The notes below the pieces were generated by a model, which was given only the letters and a program-made list of their open reading frames with translations, ran no database searches and was not told the origin of the DNA. The translations under genes and the position numbers were made by a program. Positions 9,504 to 18,052 of a DNA stretch of 64,000 bases are shown here, piece by piece (position 1 is the first letter of the stretch; each line of letters starts with the position of its first letter). Source of the DNA: DASXUX01 sp036504595 (lineage in GTDB: Bacteria; Planctomycetota; SZUA-567; H5-PLA8); the NCBI GenBank assembly GCA_036504595.1, contig DASXUX010000030.1, positions 1 through 64,000 of the forward strand. The letters run 5' to 3'.

Positions 9504-9807
9504 TATTGTGGACCTCATCCGGTTTCCCAAGTGGTACCTGTGCTCTTGAAGACTCAAGGATCTGCCGCTGTTTGCATGAAAACCGGAAAACCCAAACCGT
9601 GAGACCATGCCTTTAGCCAGACCCACCTTCCTTGGCGCCGAGATCGCCAATTGCCATCTGGGGGTCTGACGGAACGGCGCACCTGACTATATGGCATTTT
9701 TCGGGGAAAGCGGCCGAATTGGCTGCCGCTGCAATGGCTTGTGACCACATTCTTGGGGTTATCGGGTCGGCCGGGCTTTTGAACAGTACGCCATCCCCTC
9801 TTACTGA

Positions 9808-12636
9808 TTACTGAGTTTTCAATGTTCCATTTCCTTTGATAAAGCTGGGCGTATTCTCCGCGGTATAGGCACCACGGGGCTGAAGTTTGCCGTCGAGATA
9901 GAGCTTGCCGATCCGCCTCTCGCCCTTGAAGCTCAGATCAAGCATGGCACCTTCGGATAAGTAGACCTCAGTCTTGTCGCCAAGGCTTCGCGCGTTCGCA
10001 ATCGACAGCGTGCCCTGCTTCACTGTTGTCAGACCGCTATAGCTGTTAGTGCCGGAGAGCGTCCAGGTGCCAGTGCCGGACTTGGTGAGCGCGGTGGTCG
10101 CCTTGCCTGCCCGGTCATAGGGATCGACGATATTCCCGGCAAGCTCACCCTTGCCGGAAGTATCGCCCTTGAGGACGATAGTCTTGTTGGCACCGTAGCC
10201 GGAGATCACGAAGGTGCTGGTGAGTTTCAGGAGTCCGGTACCGGATTGATCGAAGGTCACGGTGGACTTCTTTCCGGCAAGATTCATCACGCGGTCGGAG
10301 ATTTCACCCGTGCCCGTATAGACCAGAGAGCACTCACCTTCCTTCCCTTCTTCGCCCATAACGATCTCGCCAGCCTCAATGTCCATCGGCACGCCGAGGC
10401 TGCTGCTGGCCTTGCCATTTCCTTTGGCGAAGCTGTTGAGCGAGGCCACGCTCAGCGCACCGCCTTCCAGAATTGTCTGGCCGGTGTAGGTATTCGCGCC
10501 TGAGAGCTGCAGCGTGCCCGCCCCGCACTTCTTGATGAGGAACGAGCCTCCACCTGGCCCTTTTGAATCAGAGATGTCAGCCGAAACGGTGACCTGATCC
10601 TTGGCGTTGGCAGTATCCAGGCAAAGGAACGAACCTCCCATGAGGCCATTCTCGTTGATCGTGGTCGTGAGATTTTTCAGCAGTATGCCGACTTGCTCGC
10701 CGGTGAATTCGCCCGGGCCGCCGACGCTGAGACGCAGCGTCGCCGCCTTGTGCAGAGCAATGTTCGCCGGCGTCCATTTCGTTGTATCAGCATTGTAAAG
10801 CCCTGCGGCCTTCTTCACGATCAGTGTGCCCGGAAAGACCTCGGTCGGACCGCTGTAGGTGTTAGTGCCAAGGAGGGTCACGGTGCCACCGGGCACTATA
10901 TTGAGGTAGGTTCCATTTGTGCCAAGCACGGTGAAGCCGCCGGCTCCGCTCATTCCGCCGGAAAGAGTGCAGTTGCCGATGAAACGGGCGATTCCGTTCA
11001 GTCGAACGGGACCGCTCGAAGAGCAATGAAAGAGTGTCCCGTTGCTAATCGTCAGCGGGTTGGCGAGGGCGCCATCGGAGCATAATGTGCCGAAATTGTC
11101 CAGCGTTACGGGTCCTGTTCCCAGCCCATCGGTTTTCCTCACGTTGATCTTCCCGCCGTTGATGATGGTCCCGCCACTGTAGGTGTTAGCATTGTTGATT
11201 TGCAGGATGCCGAAGTGCGCATCATGGAAGTTGATCCTGGCGACGTCGGGCTCGCCGCTGCTGTTGAGTATCAAGGTATACGGACCGGAGATCACGTCAT
11301 GGAAGCTGATGAAGCAATTGGGGTCTCGGTCAGAAGACGTATTTACCTGAAGATCATCCTCGAGTGTAACCGGCACTTTGAAATCAACCCTTTGGCACTT
11401 GCCCGCATGGATCACAGGCGGAACCCCGTTGGCAGGGTTCTTGATGAAGGCTATGCCGTTGCCGCTCACGGTCATGCCCCCGCAGCCATCCCCGAGGATG
11501 AGCCGGTTGAGCAGAAATCCCGCGTTCAGATCATTCTTGACGGCACAGGAGCCGCGTTGATTGAAATGGACGACATAGTCAGCTTGGCCAGTGGCCAGCG
11601 GGGCGGATGTGCCGTTCAGATTATTCGACCACTTTGCGGCATCGCTCCAATTCCCGGCCTCCGCCTTGCCCCAGGTGAAGACATTCGGCCGGTTGCGGTC
11701 GATAGGCTTCACCTCTCCCAGTAGGGCCGGGGGCTTCTCCATGGCCTTACGCTCGGACGTCTTGCGCACATTCTTGGCTTCAGGTTTTGCCAGGTTGACG
11801 ACACCGCATGGTTTTTTCTCTTCCGCCAGGGCGGCGGGGCCTGCATCCTTGGATCCCCCTGCCGTCGGCGGCAGTCTCGCGGCTTTCACCGGATCGATGT
11901 ACTCGGCCAGATCGCGCAGGGCGATGACCTTGTAATCATTGTCCTTCAAATACTGCATCTGCACCTTGAAGAGCTCTGGGGCCGTGGAGACGGGGGGATG
12001 CTCCATATCCGGCACGCCATGGTAGCAGATGGCTACGATCCTGCCGCCGGCGGCCTGTCGCACCATTTTGACGAAACCCTCTATATCGCCGCACCACATG
12101 GAAGGGATCTCGAAGGGATTGTCCACCGTCGGCCGGTAGGGGCGGTTGTGGCCGCCCCGTGCGAAAACATATCCGTTCGTTGCCAGGTCGGCGAAGGACT
12201 TCACATTCGCCTGATGGAGCGGCCAGGCGATGGTCGTTGGCTTGGGAACATTATTCGCCAGCAATTCATCCTCCATCCTCATCATTTCGTTAAAGCCCGG
12301 CGAATGACCTGCTGAGTGGTTGCCGATCTCGAACCCCTGATCCGCCATCTCCTTCATCTGCCGCCAGGTCAGGTACCAGTCCTTGCGCGTCTTGAACGAA
12401 TCGAAGTCGCAGACATAGAACGAACCGCTGAATCCCAGAGACTTCAGGATGGGTGCCACGACCGTATAGCCGCTGGCGGGGCCATCGTCGAAGGTGAGCA
12501 CCACCAGTTTGTCCGGAATAGGTTTTCGGAGTATCCCGGTGGGATCATCGACATTTGCCGACTCGGCCTTACTGCTCGTCACGACCGCGAGCAGCACCGC
12601 ACACGCCGATGCCCATTTTGTTATTGCTCTATTCAT
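9808..12636 (-). CDS. Polysaccharide deacetylase fused to autotransporter-type beta-strand repeats
   Basis: A 942-residue exported protein. After a signal peptide (ACAVLLAVVTSSKA) comes a NodB-homology domain (about 40-250) with motif 1 LTFDDGP (metal Asp and base), motif 2 HSAGH (metal-binding His pair) and CYHGVP near the end. It would N- or O-deacetylate a glycan. A linker rich in Lys/Pro/Ala (about 255-320) leads into about 600 residues of beta-helix with repeated NTYSGGTIINGG, TNTYSGPTEVFPGTL, ANTYTGQTILEGGALSV and TNSYSGLTTVKQGTLSI. These are the autotransporter-associated beta-strand repeats. No C-terminal outer-membrane barrel or PEP-CTERM tail follows, so the repeats are probably an adhesive passenger exported by the Sec route. 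It lies between the glycosidase and the SGNH esterase in the same orientation. Confidence 0.85.
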   Translation of the reverse strand: MNRAITKWASACAVLLAVVTSSKAESANVDDPTGILRKPIPDKLVVLTFDDGPASGYTVVAPILKSLGFSGSFYVCDFDSFKTRKDWYLTWRQMKEMADQGFEIGNHSAGHSPGFNEMMRMEDELLANNVPKPTTIAWPLHQANVKSFADLATNGYVFARGGHNRPYRPTVDNPFEIPSMWCGDIEGFVKMVRQAAGGRIVAICYHGVPDMEHPPVSTAPELFKVQMQYLKDNDYKVIALRDLAEYIDPVKAARLPPTAGGSKDAGPAALAEEKKPCGVVNLAKPEAKNVRKTSERKAMEKPPALLGEVKPIDRNRPNVFTWGKAEAGNWSDAAKWSNNLNGTSAPLATGQADYVVHFNQRGSCAVKNDLNAGFLLNRLILGDGCGGMTVSGNGIAFIKNPANGVPPVIHAGKCQRVDFKVPVTLEDDLQVNTSSDRDPNCFISFHDVISGPYTLILNSSGEPDVARINFHDAHFGILQINNANTYSGGTIINGGKINVRKTDGLGTGPVTLDNFGTLCSDGALANPLTISNGTLFHCSSSGPVRLNGIARFIGNCTLSGGMSGAGGFTVLGTNGTYLNIVPGGTVTLLGTNTYSGPTEVFPGTLIVKKAAGLYNADTTKWTPANIALHKAATLRLSVGGPGEFTGEQVGILLKNLTTTINENGLMGGSFLCLDTANAKDQVTVSADISDSKGPGGGSFLIKKCGAGTLQLSGANTYTGQTILEGGALSVASLNSFAKGNGKASSSLGVPMDIEAGEIVMGEEGKEGECSLVYTGTGEISDRVMNLAGKKSTVTFDQSGTGLLKLTSTFVISGYGANKTIVLKGDTSGKGELAGNIVDPYDRAGKATTALTKSGTGTWTLSGTNSYSGLTTVKQGTLSIANARSLGDKTEVYLSEGAMLDLSFKGERRIGKLYLDGKLQPRGAYTAENTPSFIKGNGTLKTQ

Positions 12637-12738
12637 GGCTACTGCCTTTCCCTGAGGTTTGTCTCAATGTCTATCTCGCGGGCTCCAACGGTACGTTGCA
12701 GAAGGTGAGCGCGGCGATGCCGTTGGCGCCGTAGGTGG

Positions 12739-14172
12739 TCATGGTTTCGGCACGGTGGCAACGCGGCGCTGTCCGGGCTTGAGCGTGATGGTGACGCCAC
12801 TGACCGGCACACCGTTGATGCTCTTGGCGACCGCGGTCATGGGCGCACCATCGACATGGATGACGGTATGCGTACCAGGGAACAGGGCTTCCCACGTGAT
12901 GCTTGGACCTGCGTTGTTTGCGACTGTCGTGGACCGGTTGCCGTCCTCGTGGCGAACGAGTAGATCATTCCGCCCCAGCGGCACATGATCCAGTTGTAGC
13001 CAGACCATGTCCGCAGGCAGTCGTCCCAGGGTGCTCAGCGACTGTCCGGGTGCGTCGGGTTCTATTCCCATGATGCGAGTGGCGATGTGGCTGATAATCG
13101 TGAATGAGATTTCAGGGTAACGGGAACGACTGTCCAGAACGCGCTTGAAGTAATGCCAACCCCGTTCGTTTTGGTTCCAGGCATAGAAGACGTCGGGCAA
13201 ATAGGTCCACGCCTCAATGTTGGGACTGGGTTTGGCTTGGAAACTGTTATGCACGAAATCCAGGTAGGCGGTCGCCAAAGGGCCAGGTTGACATAGCGAG
13301 GTGTAGGGAATGAACCAGCTTGTCTCGTATCCGAAAGCAGAAACCGGCTTCCGTCCTGAGCGCTCAAATCCAATCAGGTAGCGGTTCGCCGCGGCATCAA
13401 TCCATGTGCTATTGAATACGTTCTTTAACTGTTCGGCTTTCCTGTCCCACGCTCTGGACCCAGAGTGCTCGCCGCGAGCCTGCAAGATGCTCGCGTAAGC
13501 CTGGAAGGCCCGAACCTGGGTGCCCAGACTGTCGGCGGATTCCACAAGAACAACGCCCGACATTTCGTTGTAGGTACAAGCGATACCCCATCCGGTCCCC
13601 GCACGGCCTTCCACGATGCCGTTTCCATCGCGATCATGCTCGGCGACAAACTCGTTGACGGTGCGGGCGTAGAAACCCTGCAGGAGCGGGTCCTGGACCA
13701 ACGCGGGCTCCCCGGTCCAGCAAAACATGCGATAGGCGCCGTGGAGCAGATCGAACATGCCCGCTGTGTTCCTCCAGAAGTTCCCATCATCACGGTAATC
13801 GCAGGCCATCGGGGTGCCGTCGTAGTTGATCTCCCAGAGGGTGAACCAGCCCCTGGCCTTGGTCTGGTTTGAAGCGAAGCATTTGAGCATCGCAAGGTTC
13901 TCGCGGTGCAGTCCGAGCAGAGCCGCGCCGTCAATCTGGTGGACAAAGTCCCGCTGGCAATACCCACCCCTATCCTGCAGGGCTGCCTGGTAGCAGCCGC
14001 CGTTTTCGGGATGGACCTTGCTGAGGGCGGTCGACTTGGCCCAAGCGAAACCGTCAACCAGATACGGGCTGCTGGAGGTGAGCGTGATTCCGCCTTGCGT
14101 GGGTGCATCGGCGGCGTAGATCACGAGCGGCGCCAGCAGCAGGGCGACGAGCACAAGGATATCACTGTGCAT
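12739..14172 (-). CDS. Secreted six-hairpin glycosidase-like protein
   Basis: A 477-residue exported protein; the start ATG has GGAGAG upstream. Signal peptide: VLVALLLAPLVIYAADA. The body has the texture of an (alpha/alpha)6-barrel glycoside hydrolase (six-hairpin superfamily, as in trehalase, GH63 and alpha-rhamnosidase). Examples are DFVHQIDGAALLGLHRENL, MACDYRDDGNFWRNTAG, the acidic EHDRDGNGIVEGRAGTGWG (about 180-198), AFGYETSWFIPYTSL and a beta-rich C-terminal cap ending TLKPGQRRVATV. I cannot assign a GH family or name the catalytic acids confidently. Position in a block of secreted esterases and a deacetylase supports a role in glycan breakdown. Confidence 0.7.
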   Translation of the reverse strand: MHSDILVLVALLLAPLVIYAADAPTQGGITLTSSSPYLVDGFAWAKSTALSKVHPENGGCYQAALQDRGGYCQRDFVHQIDGAALLGLHRENLAMLKCFASNQTKARGWFTLWEINYDGTPMACDYRDDGNFWRNTAGMFDLLHGAYRMFCWTGEPALVQDPLLQGFYARTVNEFVAEHDRDGNGIVEGRAGTGWGIACTYNEMSGVVLVESADSLGTQVRAFQAYASILQARGEHSGSRAWDRKAEQLKNVFNSTWIDAAANRYLIGFERSGRKPVSAFGYETSWFIPYTSLCQPGPLATAYLDFVHNSFQAKPSPNIEAWTYLPDVFYAWNQNERGWHYFKRVLDSRSRYPEISFTIISHIATRIMGIEPDAPGQSLSTLGRLPADMVWLQLDHVPLGRNDLLVRHEDGNRSTTVANNAGPSITWEALFPGTHTVIHVDGAPMTAVAKSINGVPVSGVTITLKPGQRRVATVPKP

Positions 14173-14218
14173 GCGCAGAGCTCTCCGTCCTGGGCCGCCT
14201 CACGTTCTGGATCACACG

Positions 14219-14526
14219 TCACTTGCGGTAGCACAATGTCACACGGCGTAAATGCAACGCGTCCCCCCAGCTTGCCACCGGATCTATGGCCAACGAAAGA
14301 TCGCGAGTGCCCTTCCAGCCTGACACCTTCTGCAGATCGACACTCACATACCCGATCTGTCCCTTATCGACATCGACCCATTTGGTTTCGCGACCACATA
14401 CCAGCCAAGATCAACAATCCAGGCTTGCTTGTCACCGGGAGGTTCCGCCGCCGCCGCGCAGGCCATGCACACGGCGAGCGGCATCAGCAGCAGGGCGGCG
14501 AGGCTGAGTGAACTGTTCCGGTTCAT
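14219..14526 (-). pseudogene. Small secreted protein split by a frameshift
   Basis: The gene starts at ATG 14526, overlapping the upstream stop (TAATG), with a signal peptide MNRNSSLSLAALLLMPLAVC. After AWIVDL the first frame soon ends (stop at 14344). In another minus frame the sequence continues as GRETKWVDVDKGQIGYVSVD, then a stretch with WKGTRDLSLAID and WGDALHLRRVTLCYRK, stopping at TGA 14219-14221. The protein-like quality of that second frame, right up to a stop just before the next gene, indicates one roughly 100-residue protein broken near 14385-14412. Function unknown. It may be a small carbohydrate-binding or accessory protein of the surrounding cluster. Confidence 0.55.
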
Positions 14527-15728
14527 TATTCACCTCGAACAGGATTGAGGATCGTCATCATTTGCGGGATGATTTTTGCCGCAAAGATCGCATGCCCCCG
14601 GTCATTGGGATGCAAGCCGCCCATCAGGCCATTCTTCGCCGACAAGGTATTCGCCACCGCTCGTCCCAAGTCGATGATGGCGAGCTTGGTCTCCGCGGGA
14701 TGATTCTTCTTATGGATTGCGACTGCTTCCTTCAATTCCTTTGCGTAATACTGGCCAAACGGGATGATCAGGATGATCTGCGCGTCGGGCGCGCTCTTCC
14801 GCAGTGCCGCCAGGCTCTGGATGATGCTGGCGAGAGTGTCGCTCGGATTGGATTTGTGCAGTGAATCATTTGTTCCATAGTTCATCATGATCAGCGCTGG
14901 TTCCTGTCCGGTTTCGCCATAGGCGCTGATGTGCCCCTTGGAATCGAGCAGCGAATGCCGGTTCCCGTCGATCTTGTTCCAACGACTGGCCGCATCATCG
15001 TACTGCCCGCCAGCACTGTTGTTCGAATTCGTGATGACATAGAAGCCAGGGACGTCGCCCGGCGGGTTATCACCCTTGTTGATCCATCCGCTCCACCCGC
15101 AGGCGTTGACGCAGTACTCGTAGCCCTGCGTCTGGAGCGCCTGTCCCACCAGATGAGAGTACGCGGAAAGCTCGCTGGCCCCACAGCCCTCGGTGATGCT
15201 GTCGCCGATGATCAACGCCCATTTTGATCCTGGCGTGGCAGGCACCGGCTTGCTCTCCGCATCGACTTGAAGGCCGGTGACCCGAAGCACGTTCACTCCG
15301 CTTTTCCCTTCGCTACCCCAGCGCTCTATCTGCTGCGACTGATGCAGATAAACGCTCAACTCATGTTTCCCCGCGCCATTGATTTCATCGATGACGACTT
15401 CATTTGCGCACGGAATCTTGGATTTCCAGATTCCATCGATACAGTAAGCGATCAGAGGCGGCTTGTATTTGGGAGGATAGGTCGAGGTGTCCAGGAGGAT
15501 CTTCGCCGCTGGTTTGGGATTGCTGGTCTCCCATGCGACTCGGAAGTAGGCCCCCGGATTCCACGCCTGGCGGAAGAGTTTCCCGCCGCGCCCCTCATCG
15601 CCGGTCCAGTTGCCCGGCGAAAAAACAACCGCTGGCGAATCAACGGAAATCGTGGTTGTGTCAGCAGCGTGTAATGCTGTCAGCGGCGCCAGCAGCAGGG
15701 CGGTGAGAACAAGGCGGGCAATCCTCAT
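14526..15728 (-). CDS. Secreted GDSL/SGNH esterase with N-terminal beta domain
   Basis: I chose the ATG at 15728 (MRIARLVLTALLLAPL), preceded by AAGGAAAGG at a good distance. The longer frame to 15785 lacks this. After the signal peptide (cleavage after HAAD, about residue 22) is a jelly-roll-like N-terminal domain (about 25-165), as in CE2-type carbohydrate esterases. It is followed by an SGNH domain with block I IIGDSITEG (nucleophile Ser), MNYGTND (block III, about 273) and GGLHPNDRGH (block V, catalytic Asp/His, about 375-384). It probably removes acetyl groups from plant or microbial glycans. First gene of the minus-strand carbohydrate block; its stop overlaps the next start. Confidence 0.85.
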   Translation of the reverse strand: MRIARLVLTALLLAPLTALHAADTTTISVDSPAVVFSPGNWTGDEGRGGKLFRQAWNPGAYFRVAWETSNPKPAAKILLDTSTYPPKYKPPLIAYCIDGIWKSKIPCANEVVIDEINGAGKHELSVYLHQSQQIERWGSEGKSGVNVLRVTGLQVDAESKPVPATPGSKWALIIGDSITEGCGASELSAYSHLVGQALQTQGYEYCVNACGWSGWINKGDNPPGDVPGFYVITNSNNSAGGQYDDAASRWNKIDGNRHSLLDSKGHISAYGETGQEPALIMMNYGTNDSLHKSNPSDTLASIIQSLAALRKSAPDAQIILIIPFGQYYAKELKEAVAIHKKNHPAETKLAIIDLGRAVANTLSAKNGLMGGLHPNDRGHAIFAAKIIPQMMTILNPVRGE

Positions 15729-16107
15729 TTGCGACCTTTCCTTCTCTGGTTTTCGAGCAGCGGCGATCACGTCATCTCCATACACTAACCCACGACAGAA
15801 CCCCTTGTCAGCGAATTCATCTGACTAGCCTGAGGCGGTTCGTTGGGCACACCGTTCCGCTCGTGTGCGATTATCGAACTGGGCGTGCATATTGAACGAT
15901 CCAGCTACGCGAGCCACGCGGCAGCGAAGTCAGCGGGCGCTGCTGTACGTGAATTTCCTTGTTGGTTCCTTGTTGGGAACGGGTGCTCAAGTTCAGCGTT
16001 GTTTTGCGTTGGGGTGCAATCGGCAACAGTTCCGGGGCATGACTCTTCACTGCCGGAGCTGCTTTGGCATTCAGAGCTTTGCACTGGTCTGCATTGATTA
16101 TTAAAAA
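15729..16107. other. Gene-free upstream region of the carbohydrate block
   Basis: About 380 bases between the esterase start and the tRNA 3' end. Short open frames exist on both strands but none has protein-like composition, a ribosome-binding site or neighbour context. I see no clear riboswitch or repeat array. It probably contains the promoter of the minus-strand block. Confidence 0.5.
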
Positions 16108-16180
16108 TGCGTCCTGAAGGACTTGAACCTTCGACCCGGTGATTAAGAGTCACCTGCTCTACCAACTGAGCTAAGGACGC
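16108..16180 (-). tRNA. tRNA-Lys (anticodon CTT)
   Basis: On the minus strand a complete 73-base cloverleaf can be folded. The acceptor is GCGTCCT pairing with AGGACGC, the D-arm is AGCTCAGTTGGTAGAGC, the anticodon stem GGTGA/TCACC encloses the loop CTCTTAA with anticodon CTT (reads AAG, lysine), and the T-arm contains GGTTCAAGTCC. Discriminator base A. The 3' CCA is not encoded, since the next bases are TTTTT, so CCA is added by the nucleotidyltransferase. Confidence 0.97.
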
Positions 16181-16270
16181 ACAGGCGGGAACGGGGCTGA
16201 ATGCCTCGTCTCCGATAGGAAGAACCCTTTTAACACAAGGGCGCGCGCTGTCAAATAGGTCGCGGAGTTT

Positions 16271-16380
16271 TTGGTTGTTTGGTGTCTGGTGGTTTGGTGT
16301 CTGGTGTCTGGTGTGCGGTGCTGGGGTGAGTGGTGGAGTGGTGGAGTGGTGGAGTGGTGAGTGGTGAGTGGTGAGTGGTC
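16271..16380. repeat. GT-rich 7-8 base tandem array
   Basis: Units GTCTGGT, GTTTGGT and GTGCGGT (period 7) pass into GAGTGGTG and GAGTGGT units (period 8, then 7), with no inverted partner arm. It lies between the tRNA and the phosphoesterase stop, so it is downstream of the tRNA promoter side and upstream of nothing on the plus strand. No gene is supported in 16181-16442. Confidence 0.8.
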
Positions 16381-16442
16381 GCGGTTGCCGAGTGGTGAAA
16401 TGTCGGGGGTTCTCAAGCGGACGCAGAGCTACGGGCCAGTGA

Positions 16443-17165
16443 CTACTTGCCGAGTTCGAGGCGGATGGCGAGAGCTTCGGGGAGGCCGGCGTCGATAATT
16501 TTGCGGCCGGCGGCTTTGACGTCGTAGGGCACTCGGCGGAGATAGACGAGCTGCTGGTCGGAATCGTAGATCGCGAAACTGGCGCGCGGGTCTTCGTTGC
16601 GCGGCTGGCCGACGGAGCCGATGTTCACCAGGGTCTTGCCGTCCGGGTTGATGCGGATTTCCTGGTCCATCGTGTAGGTCATCGGGACGGTGTCGAAAAA
16701 CGCCAGCGGAATGTGCGTGTGGCCGTAGAAGAGAACGGGCTTATCGAGGCATTCGAAGGACAGTTCGGCGTCGAAAATCGTGGTGATGTAATTGAAGACT
16801 TCGGGGCTGTGGGCGCTTCCGTGGGCGAGGGTGAAGTCTTCAAAGTGACAGACGAAGGGCAGGCTGGCGAGCCATTTCTTTTCGTCCTCGGAAAGATGGC
16901 CTTCCGTCCAGCGCGCAACCTGCTTGGCGAAAATGTTGAAGAATTCGGTGTCGAGCTTGCCGCAGGCGGCGTGATCGTGATTGCCGGCCAGGCAGACAAC
17001 GCATTTCTCACGCACGGTAGCGATGCAGCGGCTGGGTTCAGCGCCGTAACCGACGATGTCACCGGTGCAGAGGAAGACTTCGACGCCTTCCTGCTCCATC
17101 GCCTTGAGAACAGCGTCCAAGCTATCGTGGTTACCGTGGATGTCGCCGAAGATTCCGTAGCGCAA
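16443..17165 (-). CDS. Calcineurin-like metallophosphoesterase (YfcE/MJ0936 type)
   Basis: A 240-residue cytoplasmic phosphoesterase with the full set of dinuclear-metal motifs: GDIHGNHDSL (residues 7-16), GDIVGYGAEP (about 36), AGNHDHAA (about 60), a lone metal His in LAHGSAHS (about 114) and GHTHIP (about 148). No signal peptide. The C-terminal NIGSVGQPRNEDPRASFAIY is typical of this single-domain family, which hydrolyses phosphodiesters in vitro. The physiological substrate is unknown. The gene stands alone between a tRNA and a repeat array. Start ATG at 17165 is supported by the motif beginning immediately after it. Confidence 0.9.
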   Translation of the reverse strand: MRYGIFGDIHGNHDSLDAVLKAMEQEGVEVFLCTGDIVGYGAEPSRCIATVREKCVVCLAGNHDHAACGKLDTEFFNIFAKQVARWTEGHLSEDEKKWLASLPFVCHFEDFTLAHGSAHSPEVFNYITTIFDAELSFECLDKPVLFYGHTHIPLAFFDTVPMTYTMDQEIRINPDGKTLVNIGSVGQPRNEDPRASFAIYDSDQQLVYLRRVPYDVKAAGRKIIDAGLPEALAIRLELGK

Positions 17166-17337
17166 GTGAATCGGTACTCCCGCGAGCTGGAGCGTTCCAG
17201 AACCTGGGCAGAACTGCGGCGGTGGCCGGAAAAACGTTCGGCACCCGCTGGACTGATTTTAGGATAAGAAGGAGGGGGGAGGAGGTCAACGCGATTTTGT
17301 GGGGGCTCAAGTTCAACGCAGAGACGCGGGGAACAGC

Positions 17338-17412
17338 AGGGTCTAGGGTTCGGCGGTCAGGGTTCAGGGTAAAGGCCTTCACTGAACCCTGAACCCTGAA
17401 CCCCGCACCCTG
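17338..17412. repeat. Inverted 7-base array (AGGGTCT / GAACCCT)
   Basis: Left arm: AGGGTCT, AGGGTTC, GGCGGTC, AGGGTTC, AGGGTAA, all in strict 7-base register. After a short spacer, the right arm has three GAACCC(T/C) units and GCACCCT. A closely related array with the same junction (TAAAGGCCTT) sits at 47463-47526. The array occupies the gap between the phosphoesterase and moaC. Confidence 0.85.
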
Positions 17413-17416
17413 CTTT

Positions 17417-17884
17417 TCATGACTTGCGGCGCCAGGTGCCGCTGCGGCCGCCGGATTTTTCGAGGAGGCGCACGCCGGTCAGTTCCATGCCGCGGTCTAC
17501 GGCTTTGAGCATGTCGTAGACGGTCAGGCCGGCGACGTTGGCGGCGACGAGGGCTTCCATTTCGACGCCGGTCTTGGCGAAGCAGCAGACGCGGGTTTGG
17601 ATGCGCAGTGCGCGTTTACCTTTTGGCTGAAAATCGACGCTGATGGCGGAGAGCGAAAGCTGGTGGCAGAGCGGGATGAGTTCGTGTGTGCGCTTGGCGG
17701 CCTGGATGGCGGCGATGCGTGCGACGGCGAGGACGTCGCCTTTCGGGGCTTTGCCACCGGCGATCAGGGCGAGGGTTGCGGGCTTCATCTGCACGGTGGC
17801 TTCGGCGAGGGCTTCGCGGTGCGTCACGGGTTTGCCGCCGACGTTGACCATGTGGGCGCGGCCGTGGGAATCGAGATGCGTCAA
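17417..17884 (-). CDS. moaC: Cyclic pyranopterin monophosphate synthase MoaC
   Basis: Second step of molybdenum cofactor synthesis: converts the MoaA product to cyclic pyranopterin monophosphate. Diagnostic motifs are GKAPKGDVLAVARIAAIQAA, the catalytic-site HELIPLCHQLSLS, TGVEMEALVA and VYDMLKAVDRGM. I propose the TTG at 17884 as start (LTHLDSHGRAH), giving about 155 residues, the normal family length. The open frame continues upstream to an ATG at 17968, but those 28 extra codons are a translated heptamer array (repeats of N-P-K-S-K-I-Q). The usual M-V-D-V motif reads MVNVGGK here. No moaA or other cofactor gene is adjacent. Confidence 0.88.
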   Translation of the reverse strand: MTHLDSHGRAHMVNVGGKPVTHREALAEATVQMKPATLALIAGGKAPKGDVLAVARIAAIQAAKRTHELIPLCHQLSLSAISVDFQPKGKRALRIQTRVCCFAKTGVEMEALVAANVAGLTVYDMLKAVDRGMELTGVRLLEKSGGRSGTWRRKS

Positions 17885-17960
17885 TTTTGGATTTTGGATT
17901 TTGGATTTTGGATTGCGGACGGGCCGATTGCGGATTGCGGATTGCGGATTGCGGAATGGG
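17884..17960. repeat. 7-base array abutting the moaC start
   Basis: Five ATTTTGG units are followed by a spacer and four ATTGCGG units, in 7-base register. The array abuts or overlaps the 5' end of moaC. Read on the minus strand, it encodes N-P-K-S-K-I-Q-type heptapeptides. No classical ribosome-binding site is seen between array and gene. Confidence 0.85.
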
Positions 17961-18052
17961 CGGGGCATCGTTGCGTCTCCGTTTGACGGTGTGTACGGCT
18001 ATCGCAAGGGTGGCGAAGGCGCAAGTCGCGGTTCTGGTCACGTGCGCGGCCG

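Noticed and set aside
12640..12738. Possible extra C-terminal peptide (TYGANGIAALTFC) downstream of the glycosidase stop
   Set aside because: It reads protein-like for about 20 codons but has no start and no matching upstream frame; too short to call a fragment.
15843..16104. Short plus-strand frames (79-84 codons) upstream of the carbohydrate block
   Set aside because: No ribosome-binding site, odd composition and overlap of two frames; no support for coding.
15905..16165. Minus-strand open frame beginning MVEQVTLNHRVEGSSPSGR over the tRNA-Lys gene
   Set aside because: This is the well-known spurious translation of a tRNA gene; the cloverleaf is complete and the rest of the frame has no protein-like features.
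16271..16380. Possible CRISPR array
   Set aside because: Units are 7-8 bases and contiguous, with no 20-40 base spacers and no cas genes; the same holds for all heptamer arrays.
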